64,000 bases of DNA, from positions 45,343,134 through 45,407,133 of the forward strand of contig CAMGYJ010000010.1 in the NCBI GenBank assembly GCA_946122785.1, read 5' to 3'. Of the stretch, positions 11,101 through 23,821 are shown piece by piece. Below the pieces are notes generated by a model. The model was not told where the DNA came from, did not search any database, and saw nothing but the letters and a program-made list of their open reading frames with translations. Source of the DNA: Linum tenue. Taxonomy: Eukaryota; Streptophyta; Magnoliopsida; Malpighiales; Linaceae. The position numbers and the translations under genes were made by a program. Numbering within the stretch: position 1 is the stretch's first letter; every line of letters starts with the position of its first letter.

Positions 11101-13841
11101 CTCTATCATCACCCGTATCCGAAATTGAAGATCATCATCGAAACAGAGGGAAAGACCAATAGCAGCAGCAGCAGCCACCAGCCAGCCAGCAAAAGAAAGG
11201 GTACATAGACTATTATTACTTTGCTGTTTTCACTGTCTTCCTTAGCTTCTCCGAACCCCATTAGAGGAAAAGGGGTCTCTGTTTATTTTCTTAATGATCG
11301 AAGGTTCTGTTTGTTTTTCGGGGTTTTCCCATCTGGGTCTGTTCGTAGGGAGTCGGGGAAACAACTCTACGACTAACAATACACGTATGAATCTCCCACT
11401 TGGCCACTCTTCAATCGGTTATCAGTCGTATTTGACCGAAATTTTGGTCAAGGAAACGAGAAAGGAGTATCCTTTTTAACAATTCAATTTCCATGGCATA
11501 AAAGGAGAAAACCAGGACCCAAAAAACCCAAAAAAAGAAAAAGGAAAAATAATAAGGGGATGGAATAGAAAAAAACCAAAAGGGGAAAAGAAAAGAAGGG
11601 TAACAGAGAAATTCACGAAATTTGGATTATCGCAACAACTGCATCACACAACTCATTCGCCCACCCCTCTTCTCCCTTTACCCTTCTGGCCTCGTTCGTT
11701 TTGGCCTGACCTTTTTCTCTAACCATTGGTATAACAACAATGGCTAAAGTCGACATCTTGATGTAAAAATTGCCATTGCCCCATCTTCCTTTTCCTTCTA
11801 AAAGGTACACATTACTAGACTCTCTGTTGTTCTGAGTCATTCCTTTTCGTCCTTTTGGCTCTTGTTGTTGTTGTTGGTGGTGGTGTATTACTATTCACCC
11901 CCACAGTTTCAAAGTTCCTCTTCCTTTTTGGGTCGGTCTCCTATGGCTACCGATAATAACTTATGTGCATGTCACATTTTTTGTTGTTGTTTTCGCGCTC
12001 TCTTTTATTCTTTCTGATCTTTGTGACCTAGCTACCTGGGGGTGGGCTGGTATGGTAGCAGTAGCAGCAGCTGCTGCTATTTTGCTGCCACTGACCTAAA
12101 AAGGTTTGTACTTTCATAGGTCGATACACAAATTGACATGGGGGAAAGGGGATTTAACCCAATTGATGTTGTCCCAAATTATGGAAAACCCAGAATTGGG
12201 TTTCGTCAATTGGGAGTTTCTCGTGGGGTTTGGTGGTACGATGTCATAGTTGTTTGATCATGGAGCTGTTGTTCTCTGTTCTTTTCGTTTTTTGTTTGTA
12301 ACTTTTTGGGCATCGGTCCCACCTCACTGGATAGGGAGGTCTATTTCAAGTTTCGATCGAGTGCTGGTTACTGGGTTTTGCATATTGTGTGAATCCATTA
12401 CATGTGATTTTTTTTTAGAAAACGATTTAGTGCGTCCGTTTTTGGCCTTAGGGTTCTTAAACAAATAGTCACAATGTGGTTCTTTTTCTCTAATAGGGTT
12501 CTGCTGCCAATTTCAAGAATGGGTTTAGTGGATTAGATCCTTTGGCTGATTCTGTTAGCTGATTCCTTTTGGTCAGTATGCAAAAGTCGCAGGCTTTTCA
12601 GGCGGGTGGTGAGGATCTTTGTTTTTGTTAACGCTATTTTGCCTGCATGCGGTTAGATTTGTGTTGCGTTTCCTGTTCTAAGTTGTGCCGTTGCTCGTTC
12701 TGGTTTCCGGATGTGAAATCATTTACATAAAACTTGTGCAGTCAATAGTATATATCTAGGGTTCCTAAGTTATTACATTAGCAGAAGTTCCGTGTTGCGT
12801 TTATGTAACTGTATACAATTTGTTTGTAACAGACTGCTGGCTGGTTACACTTTAGTACATGCGGGCTAGTGATTTTCTGTTTGTGTTTTGCCTTTACTTG
12901 ATGTCTCTATCCTATTAACTAGCAGTTAATTTACTTTCCTTTACCTTCTGTTCCTTAATTAGAATAGATTGAATCATACAGGGATTTGCTGAATTCATTA
13001 CCCTATGTGAAAATGATGAACTGCAAACTTAACTGTAAAGAACCTGCCAAGAAGTAACATTTCCGTCTTTCATAACGTATGTGAGCATGGTTGTAGATTC
13101 AGTGTTTCTTTGATTCATGTGGAGCTTTTGTCCAGAATGTGAAAACGAAAATCACACCTGTTCTTCGTTGTTACCTGAGCAATTTGCCTAAAGTTTTTAT
13201 TACTGTTGTTACTAGTTTCTAAATCTGACGCAACATTTTAAGTTCTTGATTATAGTTCCATGGGAAGTCCATAAATTGCATTACATAGAAATGGACACAC
13301 TTCAAAACTCCGAGCTGTATCTTTCTCTCCCTCTGTATGCATGCATGAATGAGTGAATGCATGCATGTTCTCAGAATAGAATATGAATAAAAACTGATGA
13401 GCTAAGTTGGTATTCAAGTAAAATGATTTATATTGCGATTTACTGCTAGAATACAATCAAGTTAGATGAGTAAATTCAGAAATCCAAGTTGCTGCATCAT
13501 CAAGTTAGATTAATCATGTTATTGCTGCATATGCATTGTTTTTATTCATTTGCCGCTAGACTATAACTTTCATCTGCCAGTTAACTATTCTAGAGCATTT
13601 AGTTCCCAGCATCTTATTTTGGCTACTTTAGGCAAAACTTTGGTTTGCTGATTTGCTAACAGATCATTGAAGAAGCTTTTTCCTGCTCTAGGTCAAGCAT
13701 GTCATATATTGGCCTTGGCTCCTTTGACGCTTGATTAATTCTTTCGGAATTTTGATTGATTCATTTTATTTCAACAGGAAAATCATATTTGCGGGCCTCT
13801 TGTACAAGTTAAGTGATATTTTGAGGGTTGTAGTGTAAATA
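11101..13841 (+). promoter_or_regulatory. Probable promoter and spliced 5' leader of the SUVR5-like gene
   Basis: A good 3' splice site (pyrimidine-rich run then TTTCAACAG, ending 13777) precedes a 64-bp non-coding exon (13778-13841) that leads into the ATG at 13842. The leader therefore probably contains an intron. A plausible donor is AAG|GTTTGT near 12101, but this is not certain. The 11.1-12.1 kb part has CAG and GTT microsatellites and several short upstream ORFs. The transcription start cannot be read from sequence. Confidence 0.4.
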
Positions 13842-16800
13842 ATGGAAGTTCTTCCTCAGTCGGCTGGTGTTCAACAGAATTCAGAAACAGTTGATCATCA
13901 TGATGGTGTATTTAAAACTTCTGAACAAGGAAGACAAATAGAAAATGCCAGTGGTAGTACAGTGGGTGAATCATTGCAAAAAGTTGGAGGGCATCAAGTC
14001 GATAGACAAACTGGAGCTTCTGATCATCAGGCAGAAATTCAAAGCGAATCTCAAGATTTTGATGATGATGATGACTTGAATGTGCAGCATGAACCGATCA
14101 ACTATAGGGAGGGAGAGCCGTCTCTGTCTGAACCTAAGTGGTTAAAAGACGATGAATCTTCAGCACTATGGGTCAAGGTATCAGCACTCATCTTGGCACT
14201 GTGTCATGTGTTATTTGTCCAAAACTATAATTATACATAAACAGGCAAGTAGTCTGCCAATTTAGGTATGAATTTCGTATTGATAGTCGGCATTCCTTTT
14301 CCCAACTATAGTGGAGAGGGAAGTGGCAGGCGGGAATCAGATGTGCAAGGGCGGACTGGCCACTGTCAACTTTGAGAGCAAAACCAACTCATGATCGGAA
14401 GCAATACTTTGTTGTGTTTTTCCCCAACACTAGAAACTATTCATGGGCAGATATGGTACTTGTTCGGTCCATCAATGAAAATCCGGAGCCCATTGCATAT
14501 AGGACTCACAAAATTGGACTTAAATTAGTTAAAGATTTGGGCATTGCACGGCGGTTCATAATGCAAAAACTGGCCGTTGGAATGCTGAATATTGTTGACC
14601 AATTTCACAATGAGGTAATTGCTTTCCAGTAATCATTAGAAATTATTTTCCGTGCTACTTGTATTTTGGATGTTTTATCTTGTTTTCCGCAAACTTGTAA
14701 CAGGCTCTGGTAGAACCTGCTAGGTCTGTGCTGGTGTGGAAAGAGTTTGCTATGGAAGCATCACGCTGCAGTGGTTATTCGGATCTTGGAAGAATGCTTC
14801 TGAAGCTTCAAAATGTAAACCCCTGTTACTTTTTATACTTTGTTGATTATAAACTACCTGTTTGATTAAACCGATTGGAGGTCCATTGGAGAAGTTATCA
14901 ATAGAAGCAAATGAAATAAGTGTGTGTAAAAAACTATTAAAATTAGTGAATGGTCGGGAAATAAATAGGAGATTCCACAACTTGTTTGCTTCTTTAGGGT
15001 ATGAATATACTAAAATATCGGGTTGTGTGAAATAACTAAATGGACCGCACGACTTTTGAAGGTTTATAGAAGAGGAAAGTGTAGAATTTGAGAGGTAGAA
15101 AAGATAAAGTTCAATGGTTCATATGAATTTAAACATTAATTAGATTCTAAAGATTGAAGTTAGAGGTTGAAACGGCGGGTTTGGTTGTTAAGATATTTGA
15201 TCAGGCTGTTTTCTACTGAAGATTGGATTTGTTTTCCCTCCACACCTATTTTCTTGTTTGAAAGAATCACATTTGCTTAGACAATGTTCTTATTGAGATC
15301 TAGGAGGACATTCTTACTAATTTTATGTAATCATTTGCACGAAAGCTATAATTTTTACCAGTTACCTGCTGAAGGTTTCATTTCTTGTTCTCTCCTTCAA
15401 TAATTGTTAGTTCTATACTGCACTACATATGCATCTAAATGAAGGGAAATCAAATTATTTCCTTGAACATTCGTTCATCTATTGACGTTAACTTTGAGGA
15501 GTATTAGTGTCTCTGTGATTTATTACCTTTTGTTTTCTTTATAGATGATTCTGCAGAAGTATATGAAAGGTGATTGGCTGGGCAGTTCTTTTCAAACATG
15601 GGTGCAACAGTGTCAGGATGCATGTAGTGCTGAATCAGTTGAGTTGTTAAGAGAGGTAGGGTATTTCCTTTCCTTCCATTTAGCGGAAGCAGCTCACCTT
15701 TCGTGGCTCTACCTCCTCGCAATCAGACTCAAGCTGTAGACCTCCCGGTTATATTTACTTATTCTTGCTGGAATGTTAAGCCCTAGTGGATGAATGAAGT
15801 AGAGGATGACCTAATTTAAATGATGAAAAATTTGAAATCTTATATTTCTCGTTCTTCTAAGTCAACCAATTTTAAGTACAAATGCTTAGAAGTGTATATG
15901 TTTGAGTTATGATTTGATAAATTTCTCTTAATTTCTTTTCCACTTTCTGAATCAATGCAGGAACTGTATGATTCCATTCTGTGGAACAAAGTCAACTCTC
16001 TTTGGGATGCACCAGTGCAACCAACATTAGGTTCTGAATGGAAAACCTGGAAGCATGAAGTTATGAAATGGTTTTCAACATCTAATCCCTCACCCAGTGG
16101 AGGAGAAACTGAACAGAGACATTCTGATAGTCCTTCCACAATGGGACTTCAAGTTAGTCAGAAGAGGCCCAAGCTTGTAGTTCGCCGAGCAGAACCACAT
16201 GCTCCACAAGCTGAACCAAGCAACCCACCTCAAACTATGACATTGGATATTGATTCTGAGTTTTTCAGCAATCGAGAAAATACAAACTCCACTGTTCCTT
16301 TGTTAACAGGGATTTCCAAAGATGAAGATATTCAAAAAGGAGCTAATACACCTGTAGAGTCAACTCCTCGTAGTGTGCCAGATAGATGGGATGGAATTGT
16401 AGTTGAATCTGGAAGTTCTTTGCTCAGCAAGACTCCTTCTAAAGACATCACAATTAGGAGCATCACGGATCCTGGTACTAGTAGGAACAGGCAGTGCACA
16501 GCTTTCATAGAGTCTAAAGGTCGGCAATGTGTGAGGTGGGCAAATGACGGTGATGTCTATTGCTGTGTTCATTTGGCCTCTCGATTCACAGGTAGCTCGA
16601 AAAAGGCAGAGGCAAGCCCCCCTGTTCATAACGTAATGTGTGAAGGAACCACCGTGCTTGGCAGTCGATGCAAGCACCGGTCTCTTCCTGGTTCTTCTTT
16701 CTGTAAGAAACATGGTCCCAAGACCGGTACTCCTACAATCATACCTAATTCACCTCAGACTTCACTCAAAAGAAAGCACGTAGAAGCATCTTTCTCCACT

Positions 16801-19800
16801 TCAGAAACACCACACTGTAGAGATATGGTCTTATTTAAAGAAGCTGAAACTCCCCTTGAAGTGCAGCCTGTCTCATTCATACAGTGCGACGCAAGACAGA
16901 GTTCATTAGGTAAAGAGGTGCTACATTGCGTAGGTTCAAACCCTATGGATAAGAACGTTCATTGCCATGAAACTCCAAAGAGGTATTCTTTATACTGTGA
17001 TGATCATATCCCAAGTTGGCTTAAGCGTGCAAGGAACGGCAGGAGTAGAATAGTATCAAAAGAGGTTTTTGTAGATCTCTTGAAAAGTTGTCGTTCAATG
17101 GAGCAAAAGTTGCATTTACATACAGCGTGCGAGCTTTTCTACAAGCTCTTCAAGAGCATTTTGTCGGTAAGAAATCCTGTTCCCATGGAAGTACAGCTTC
17201 AGTGGGCCCTGACTGAAGCTTCAAAGGATTTCCTAGTTGGGGAGTATTTGTTGAAGTTAGTCCGCACTGAAAAGGAGAGACTGGGAAGAATCTGGGGACT
17301 TGGTGCTGGTGAAGAAGATACTCATGTCTCATCCTCTTCCATTAAAGAATTGGCAGTTTTACCAATGCCTCTCGATGATGATGATGAACAGTCCATTAGG
17401 TGCAAAATTTGCTTGGACAAGTTTACTAATGAACAAGAGCTTGGCAGTCATTGGATGGATAATCATAAAAAGGAAGCACAATGGCTATTCCGAGGGCATG
17501 CTTGTGCTATCTGCCTTGATTCTTTCACTAACAAGAAAGGGTTAGAGACACATGTGCAGGACAGACATCATGTGCAGTTTGTTGAACAATGCATGCTTCT
17601 TCTGTGCATCCCTTGTAAGAGTCATTTTGGGAATGCTGAACAGTTATGGTCACATGTCCTCTCGGCTCACCCAGTTGACTTTAGAGTGGCGAAATCTGAT
17701 CCTAAAGAGGCCATCAGTCGAGCAATTGAGCAAGATAATGGAGCTCCTGTGGAAGATATCTCTAACGATAATCCAAGTGGTGTAAGAAAATTTATCTGCA
17801 GATTCTGTGGGTTGAAGTTTGATCTACTTCCTGATCTCGGTCGCCATCATCAGGCTGCTCATATGGGACCGAATATGTTTAGCTCTCGGCCTCAAAAGAA
17901 GGGGATTCGGTACTACTCTTATCGATTAAAATCTGGAAGGCTTACTCGTCCTAGGTTCAAGAAAGGTATGGCAACAGCTGCTGATAGGATCAGGAATAGG
18001 GCGAATGCTACTATGAAGAAACGTATTCAAGCTACAAAGTCATTAAGTACCATGGAGTTAAATGTTCTACCTCATGTAACTGAGTCAACAGCTCTTGGAA
18101 AGTTGGCAGAGTTTCAGTGCTCAGCAGTTGCCAAGATTCTGTTTTCCGAGATTCAGAAGACCAAGCCTCGGCCAAATAACCTGGAGATCTTGGCTACTGC
18201 ACGGGCTGCATGCTGCAGGGTGAGCCTAAAAGCCTCCCTCGAGGGTAAATATGGGATTTTGCCAGAACGGTTTTATCTCAAGGCTGCCAAGCTGTGCAGC
18301 GAGCATAGTGTTCCGGTGGAATGGCACCATGAGGGGTTCATTTGCCCAAGAGGATGTAAAAGTTTTAAGGACCCTAACCTGTTATCACCTTTAGTGCCGG
18401 TTGAAAATGGTTTTTCCAAATGGAGAGTGTCAAATCATTGTTTCGATCATAGTGAGTTGGTGGTGGATGAATTCCATTATGTTATTGATTTGGATGATGT
18501 TAGGGAAGGGCCTAATAGAAAGGAAGTCGTCCTTTGTAAGGATATAAGCCTTGGAAAGGAGTCCATACCGGTAGCTTGTGTAGTGGATGAAGATATATTC
18601 AACTTCATCCATGATTCAACTGATGTTCAAAATGCTGGTGTCCTGAAGCCCTGGGAATCTTTCACCTACCTTACAACTGCATTATTTCACGAATCCTGTC
18701 ATCCTGAATTCGAGGTAGTTACTTATGCTTTCTCACAAATCTATTTGAGTTGGATGCTGATAACTTACTTCCTTCTACTGTACAGAGTTTTCAGCTGGGA
18801 TGCACCTGTCCATCTTCGATGTGCAGTCCTGAAACATGTGGTCATGTTTACCTCTTTGATGACGATTACGATGATGCAAGAGACATATATGGAGCACCAA
18901 TGAACGGGAGATTCCCATATGATGATAAAGGAAGGATAATCTTGGAGGTACTTCATTAGAAAAGGGAGTTATTAAGTTTCTCAATCTTCTGTCCTCTTAT
19001 GAGTTTATCTTTCCTTGTGATGATATCTCTTGCTCAAATTCTGCAGGAGGGTTACCTTGTTTATGAGTGTAATAGCTTGTGTAGTTGCAATAAATCATGC
19101 CCGAACCGAGTACTTCAGAACGGAGTACGGGTGAGGTTGGAAGTCTTCAAAACAGAAAATAAGGTATTAACTTCAATAAATTTCTGCAGTGTTATATAAC
19201 CTTGTACAACTGACTGCATCTTTTACCGCTTGCAAAAATAGGGTTGGGCAGTAAGGGCTGGCGAACCTATCCTACGTGGCACATTTGTTTGTGAATACAT
19301 CGGTGAAGTTATAGATGAAGATGAAGCAAAAAATAGGCGCATCAGGTTCTTAAGAACGATTCAGGTTTTTTCCCACTTTTTTATTATTATAAATATGGTG
19401 CCTTATGTAAACCTTGTATGTTTGGGTGTTCAGGTATGGAAAAGAGGGTTGCAGCCATATTTATACTATTGATGCTCAGACCAATGACATGAGCAGAATG
19501 ATCGAAGGAGAAGTTCCGTTTGTGATTGATTCCACAAAATATGGGAATGTGTCACGGTTCATAAACCACAGGTACACAAGTTTGTTTGCTAAGTTCCTTC
19601 CTACTAGCATAAATTCTTTTCTTTTGAGAAACTAGGGGTCGTTTGATGTCGGATCTGAACATCAATGGATTGTGTGAAATCCTTGGACTGGAAATGTAAT
19701 GGATTGTGATATTTGTGTATGTTGAAAAGTGGAGGACAGTAAACATTGTTAGTATAGATTTCAGAAACTCATATATTATGTGGGTTTGTCAAATTCATGG

Positions 19801-20282
19801 GGCCCACGAATTCTACATCCCTCGTGTATTTGCTCAACCAAACAAAGGGTTTTGGAAGATTGTAACCAGCACACTGTGGGAAGATCCAATGCTTATGTTC
19901 CTGAAAGGAAAAATTGTGAATCGATGCAAAAGATTTTCTGAGCCTCTTTTAGTTTCAGTCTTATACTCATTTGTATCGTCTCCTTTGGCAGTTGTGCACC
20001 GAATCTTGTAAACCATCAAGTTCTTATTGACAGCATGGATTCTCAGCGTTCTCATATTGGTCTCTATGCAAGTCGAGATGTAAGTAGTTTGGTCATTTCT
20101 CCTATGAATTCTTCACCATGACGCTTTCTTTAGTATGATGCTAACCTCGTTTCTGGTTTCATGTCCTTGCACAGATAGCTTATGGCGAAGAACTGACACG
20201 TAACTACAGGTACGAGATACTATCTGGAGAAGGACATCCATGCCATTGTGGCACTTCCAAGTGCCGTGGCAGACTGTACTGA
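13842..20282 (+). CDS. SUVR5: SUVR5-like histone H3K9 methyltransferase with C2H2 zinc fingers
   Basis: Eleven coding exons join in frame to about 1443 codons: 13842-14177, 14312-14614, 14704-14814, 15545-15655, 15961-18714, 18786-18947, 19047-19163, 19242-19345, 19434-19571, 19992-20079, 20175-20282. All introns are GT-AG. The 2.75-kb exon holds Cys-rich modules (CTAFIESKGRQC; CEGTTVLGSRC) and a row of C2H2 fingers (CKICLDKF, CAICLDSF, CIPCKSHF, CRFCGLKF). The later exons give a pre-SET segment (GCTCPSSMC), a SET domain (GWAVRAGEPI; the cofactor motif NHSCAPN is formed across the exon 9/10 junction; GEELTRNY) and a post-SET motif (CHCGTSKC). This order is specific to plant SUVR5, which is known to deposit H3K9me2 at sites chosen by its zinc fingers. 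Length is close to the Arabidopsis protein. No disruption is seen. Exon ends are inferred by eye; the family call is strong. Confidence 0.9.
19633..19852. mobile_element. Possible MITE inside SUVR5 intron 9
   Basis: Intron 9 is longer than its neighbours and contains a segment starting GGGGTCGTTTGATG and ending CAACCAAACAAAGGG. These ends are imperfect inverted repeats of the type common in plant MITEs. No target-site duplication could be placed, so the call is tentative. Confidence 0.3.
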
Positions 20283-21022
20283 AATAATTCACGTGCTGTC
20301 CTTCATCACAATGTCTGCTACAGCTTGGAGGGATTTTGCCCTGGTTTTGAGCTCTCGACAGTCAGCATTGATCAACCTGTTGTTGGGTTGTCGACCTAGC
20401 TCATCATGGCATCGATTTTGTTGGCTAAAACCTCTGAGCTCCATTGTATGATATTCTCCTTTTTTTTTAGTTCATGCAGAATGTTTTATGGAAATGAATA
20501 GCAACGACTTCTTGCATTGTGCTTTCCCCCCCTTTGAACTGTTTCTACTTGTTGTAGGCTTGTCGCTGTAGGTAGGTGTTAAGATACTAATGATTGCTTA
20601 TTAGGGTTATTTATTGAAGGGGTTTCTAGCGGCTATCTTGTTTTGGGCAGGGCAGGCATTCTTTTGTGCAGGAATTCTGATATTGCATTGCATAAAATGA
20701 CTCCTTTCAGTACAATCCCCTCTGTGTAAGGGTTGTTTCCTTGATTCTATCACAAGGTAAACTATACTACAAGTCCCAGAACGGAGGAGCCTGAATATCA
20801 ACCATTGTGACATGGTCGATCGATGGAACGACATGATGATCCATTCATACTTCACTATCACTCGAACTTCATTTCTCCACCACCCATAACTCTGAAGAAA
20901 ACAGAAGGGAGTCCAAAGCTGAAAACCACCAACCCCAACATTCCTGCAAAACAGAAACAAGTTCCCAAAAGATCAAACAACTTCATATCAGCAAAAAAGA
21001 CATCTATTTTTCGCAGGATGTA
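20283..21022. other. Convergent 3' ends of SUVR5-like and TMEM220-like genes
   Basis: The interval between the SUVR5 stop and the stop of the minus-strand gene has no coding features. It should hold both 3' UTRs. A T-rich run lies at 20460-20469. Confidence 0.5.
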
Positions 21023-21541
21023 TTAGTTACCATATTCAACATGTCTTGGAATTCCATGTTCCTTCCCCTTCTTCTTTCCTTCGGCCTCAGGCAGTGGAAA
21101 TGCCTTAAAATGCAAAACCATGGAGACAAAAACCATCCCACTCCCAATTTTCTCTCTCACAACTCTCTCCCTCAGATCCAAAGACCATAAACCAGCAGTT
21201 CCAGTGGCAAGATCCTCCACCACAACTTTGCAGAACAGGAATAGGGCAGCCCACAAAGTCACTTCTGCAATCCTTCTGGAAACAGGATTGGAGGTAGCTG
21301 CTGCCACGTTCATCAGATTTACAGCACAGGCACCAGTGTACAGAGGGAACCAAAAGTACCAATCTACAAACCAGAAAAAAAAGACAAAACAATTACAAGA
21401 ATAAAAGGCGGGAAAAGTTACCGGAAAGGGTAAAAGGGGTCAAGAATTACCAGGGTCGTTTAACTGGACAGAGGCAGAGTAAGCAAAGAGTGCACCCATT
21501 AACCCAGAACAGAGAGTGAACAGCTTTGTGCTTGTCGCCAT
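21023..21541 (-). CDS. TMEM220-like small membrane protein
   Basis: Two minus-strand exons, 21541-21451 and 21363-21023, join in frame (GT-AG, intron 87 bp) to a 143-residue protein starting MATSTKLFTL. The sequence has hydrophobic spans near residues 5-25, 32-50 and 60-80, an N-terminal LCSGLMGALFAYSASVQLND and, directly across the junction, WYFWFPLYTGACAVNL. This QxNDPDxxxW...Y arrangement is that of the TMEM220 family, a small uncharacterised multi-pass membrane protein family in plants and animals. The C-terminus is a short charged tail ending in GIPRHVEYGN. The ATG at 21541 was chosen because it gives the conserved N-terminus; an upstream ATG at 21660 is in another frame. Function is unknown. 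Confidence 0.65.
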
Positions 21542-22077
21542 TGTTATCCCTTTTTCTCTTTCTTCCTATTTTGGTTAAGCTCAGTGATCTCAGGGATGGA
21601 TCGAAGAAGGAGACAAACCAGCCAATAGAGAAGTCAACTCCTTTAACGGAACCCATTATTCTGTATTTGCCCCTTACTCCAATCTCATATGCTTGCAGAA
21701 TTTTTTTATACAATAAATTATGGTTGAAGGAATTGAAACCCACTTGATAATATTCATTACAAAGTTGAATACTTGGACTGGGCAGGCAGGAATGGTTGTT
21801 CGTTCTTTTCACAACGCACCGGGACAAGGGTCGGCCGTAGAAAAACGAAATGCAAGTTAAAATACGTTAGTTTTCTTCCGATGATTTGAACACTAATCTA
21901 TTCGTGATTACTAGGGAAATGGGTCCAAATCAGAAGGTTTTGTAAGTCACGTTGATACAAAGACATTGAGAATTCAGAAATTACGGATCAACCTTCAACT
22001 TCCAGAGTCTGAATGCAATCAGCTCACAATGTTGATTGATTCCCCTGCCTCTGCCTCTGCCTCTGGGTCGGCTGCTG

Positions 22078-22089
22078 TATATATAAAGG
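22078..22089 (+). promoter_or_regulatory. TATA box of the cysteine protease gene
   Basis: TATATATAAAGG lies 94 bp upstream of the protease ATG, leaving room for a 5' leader of about 65 bp. It follows a CTCTGC-repeat pyrimidine-rich stretch (22045-22063). Confidence 0.65.
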
Positions 22090-22182
22090 CAGAGCATGTC
22101 CACCAGGAGAAATCACCAACCTTTTCTCTTCTATTTCATCATACATCTCAATTGAAGCCCACAAAAATTCGTATCCTCGAAA

Positions 22183-23205
22183 ATGGCAGTCCCGAGTAGC
22201 AAGTTGTTCCTATTGGCCTCCATCTTTATTCTCGGAGCTTTGGCTTCTCGAGCCATGGCGCGAGATACCCCTGACGAGGCTTCCATGCGCCTTAGGCACG
22301 AGCAGTGGATGACTCGTTACGGACGAGTTTACGGGAGTTCGCACGAGAAGGAGATACGATACCAGATATTCAAAGACAATGCGGCTCTAGTCGACTCGTT
22401 CAATGCTGCTGGAGACAAGCCTTACAGGCTAGGAACCAACCAGTTTGCGGATTTGACGAACGAGGAGTTCAGAACGACCAGGTGCAGGTTCAAGGGTCAC
22501 ATGTGTTCCCCGCAGCAAGGAACATTTCGGTACGAAAATGTGAGCGAGGTGCCGACCACCATGGACTGGAGGAAAAAAGGAGCCGTCACTCCAATCAAAG
22601 ACCAAGGGCAGTGCGGAAGCTGTTGGGCGTTTTCGGCTGTGGGAGCGATGGAAGGAATCACTCAGCTCAGTACGGGCAAGCTGGTGTCCCTTTCGGAGCA
22701 GGAGCTGGTTGATTGCGACACCAAAGGAGAGGACCAAGGGTGCGGCGGCGGGTTGATGGACGACGCTTTCAAATTCATTATCCAGAACAAGGGTTTGACC
22801 ACCGAGACTAATTACCCCTACACCGCTGCGGATGGATCGTGCAGCGCTAGCAAAGAAGGAAACCACGCTGCTACGATCAAAGGATATGAAGACGTGCCTG
22901 CCAACGACGAAGCCTCGTTGATGAAGGCAGTAGCCAGCCAGCCGATTTCAGTGGCAATCGATGCAGGGGACTCCTCGTTCCAGCTTTACGAGAGCGGGAT
23001 CTTTACCGGGGAATGTGGGACCGAATTGGACCATGGTGTGACGGCTGTTGGATATGGTGAGAGCGGCGGGATGAAGTACTGGCTGATCAAGAACTCATGG
23101 GGAGCTCAATGGGGAGAGGAAGGATACATCCGAATGCAAAAAGATGTCTCTGCCAAGGAAGGTATTTGTGGCATTGCTATGCAAGCTTCTTACCCCACTG
23201 CCTAA
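22183..23205 (+). CDS. Papain-family (C1A) cysteine protease, SAG39-like
   Basis: A single open frame of 340 residues, the usual length of plant SAG12/SAG39-type proteases. The N-terminus (LFLLASIFILGALASRAMA) is a secretory signal peptide. An I29 inhibitory propeptide follows (EQWMTRYGRVY; the R-x3-F part of the ERFNIN motif; NQFADLTNEEF). The mature enzyme starts near VPTTMDWRKKGAVTPIKDQG. The catalytic Cys is in QCGSCWAFS, the His in LDHGVTAVGYG and the Asn in IKNSWG; the oxyanion Gln is in KDQGQCG. The GCGGG motif is present. There is no granulin domain and no KDEL tail. The protein should be secreted or vacuolar and act in senescence-type proteolysis by family analogy. No intron interrupts the coding region. 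Two MITEs follow it. Confidence 0.92.
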   Translation: MAVPSSKLFLLASIFILGALASRAMARDTPDEASMRLRHEQWMTRYGRVYGSSHEKEIRYQIFKDNAALVDSFNAAGDKPYRLGTNQFADLTNEEFRTTRCRFKGHMCSPQQGTFRYENVSEVPTTMDWRKKGAVTPIKDQGQCGSCWAFSAVGAMEGITQLSTGKLVSLSEQELVDCDTKGEDQGCGGGLMDDAFKFIIQNKGLTTETNYPYTAADGSCSASKEGNHAATIKGYEDVPANDEASLMKAVASQPISVAIDAGDSSFQLYESGIFTGECGTELDHGVTAVGYGESGGMKYWLIKNSWGAQWGEEGYIRMQKDVSAKEGICGIAMQASYPTA

Positions 23206-23444
23206 GATCAAAGCATTATCTACGATGTGCATGCAATCACTGCTCAATGCGTGCTTTCGTGTTTGTAAGATACATTTGTGAAGTACTTATGTAAGTATTA
23301 TGTACTTCTTTATGTTGTTGCTCATTGTTTTCTCAGGAAAACAAGAGGGCATTGCTTATATGCCTATACCTTCGGCTTATCTTGTAAATCTATATGTATA
23401 GTAATGAAAACGTCCTTATTTCGTCATCTCTACATTTTTTGAGT

Positions 23445-23821
23445 GAGCACTTCTACTATGCTTTATAGTATTGGTGCTTTAATGTACAACTTAAAGTTGT
23501 ACCATAACATTAAATGTATAAGTTTAGGTTGTACCGTAAATCAATTTGTACCTTTATGTGATGGTACAACTTTACTTGAAGTTGTACCATCACATAAAGG
23601 TACAAGTTCAAGTGTATCATAAAAAGAATTTGTACAAAACTTAAAGTTGTACCATAACATTAAATGTATAAGTTTAGGTTGTACCGTAAATCAATTTGTA
23701 CCTTTATGTGATGGTACAACTTTACTTGAAGTTGTACCATAACGTAAATGTACAATTTTAAGTTGTACCATAAAAGCAAAACTCTATAGCACCAATACTA
23801 TATACCATTGTAAAATTTCTC
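23445..23821. mobile_element. MULE-type MITE, GTACCATAA family, copy A
   Basis: 377-bp element 240 bp after the protease stop. Ends are inverted (GAGCACTTCTACTATGC against GAGAAATTTTACAATGG) and share AGTATTGGTGCT just inside. The body is rich in TTGTACCATAA and its inverse. A block of about 100 bp is present twice with a 150-bp spacing (from 23489 and from 23639), nearly identical, which explains why this copy is longer than the other two. Flanks TTTTTGAGT and TTTTTAATA are a weak 9-bp match. Confidence 0.65.

Noticed and set aside
19346..19364. Alternative donor for SUVR5 exon 8 at TTCAG|GTTTTT
   Set aside because: Using it would put exon 9 out of frame; the donor at 19345/19346 keeps the SET domain frame.
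21447..21827. 126-codon minus-strand ORF overlapping TMEM220 exon 1
   Set aside because: It is in another frame from the MATSTKL start, has no conserved sequence, and covers the probable 5' UTR.
22429..22866. 145-codon ORF antisense to the cysteine protease
   Set aside because: It is a shadow of the GC-rich protease coding sequence; the sense strand has full catalytic motifs.
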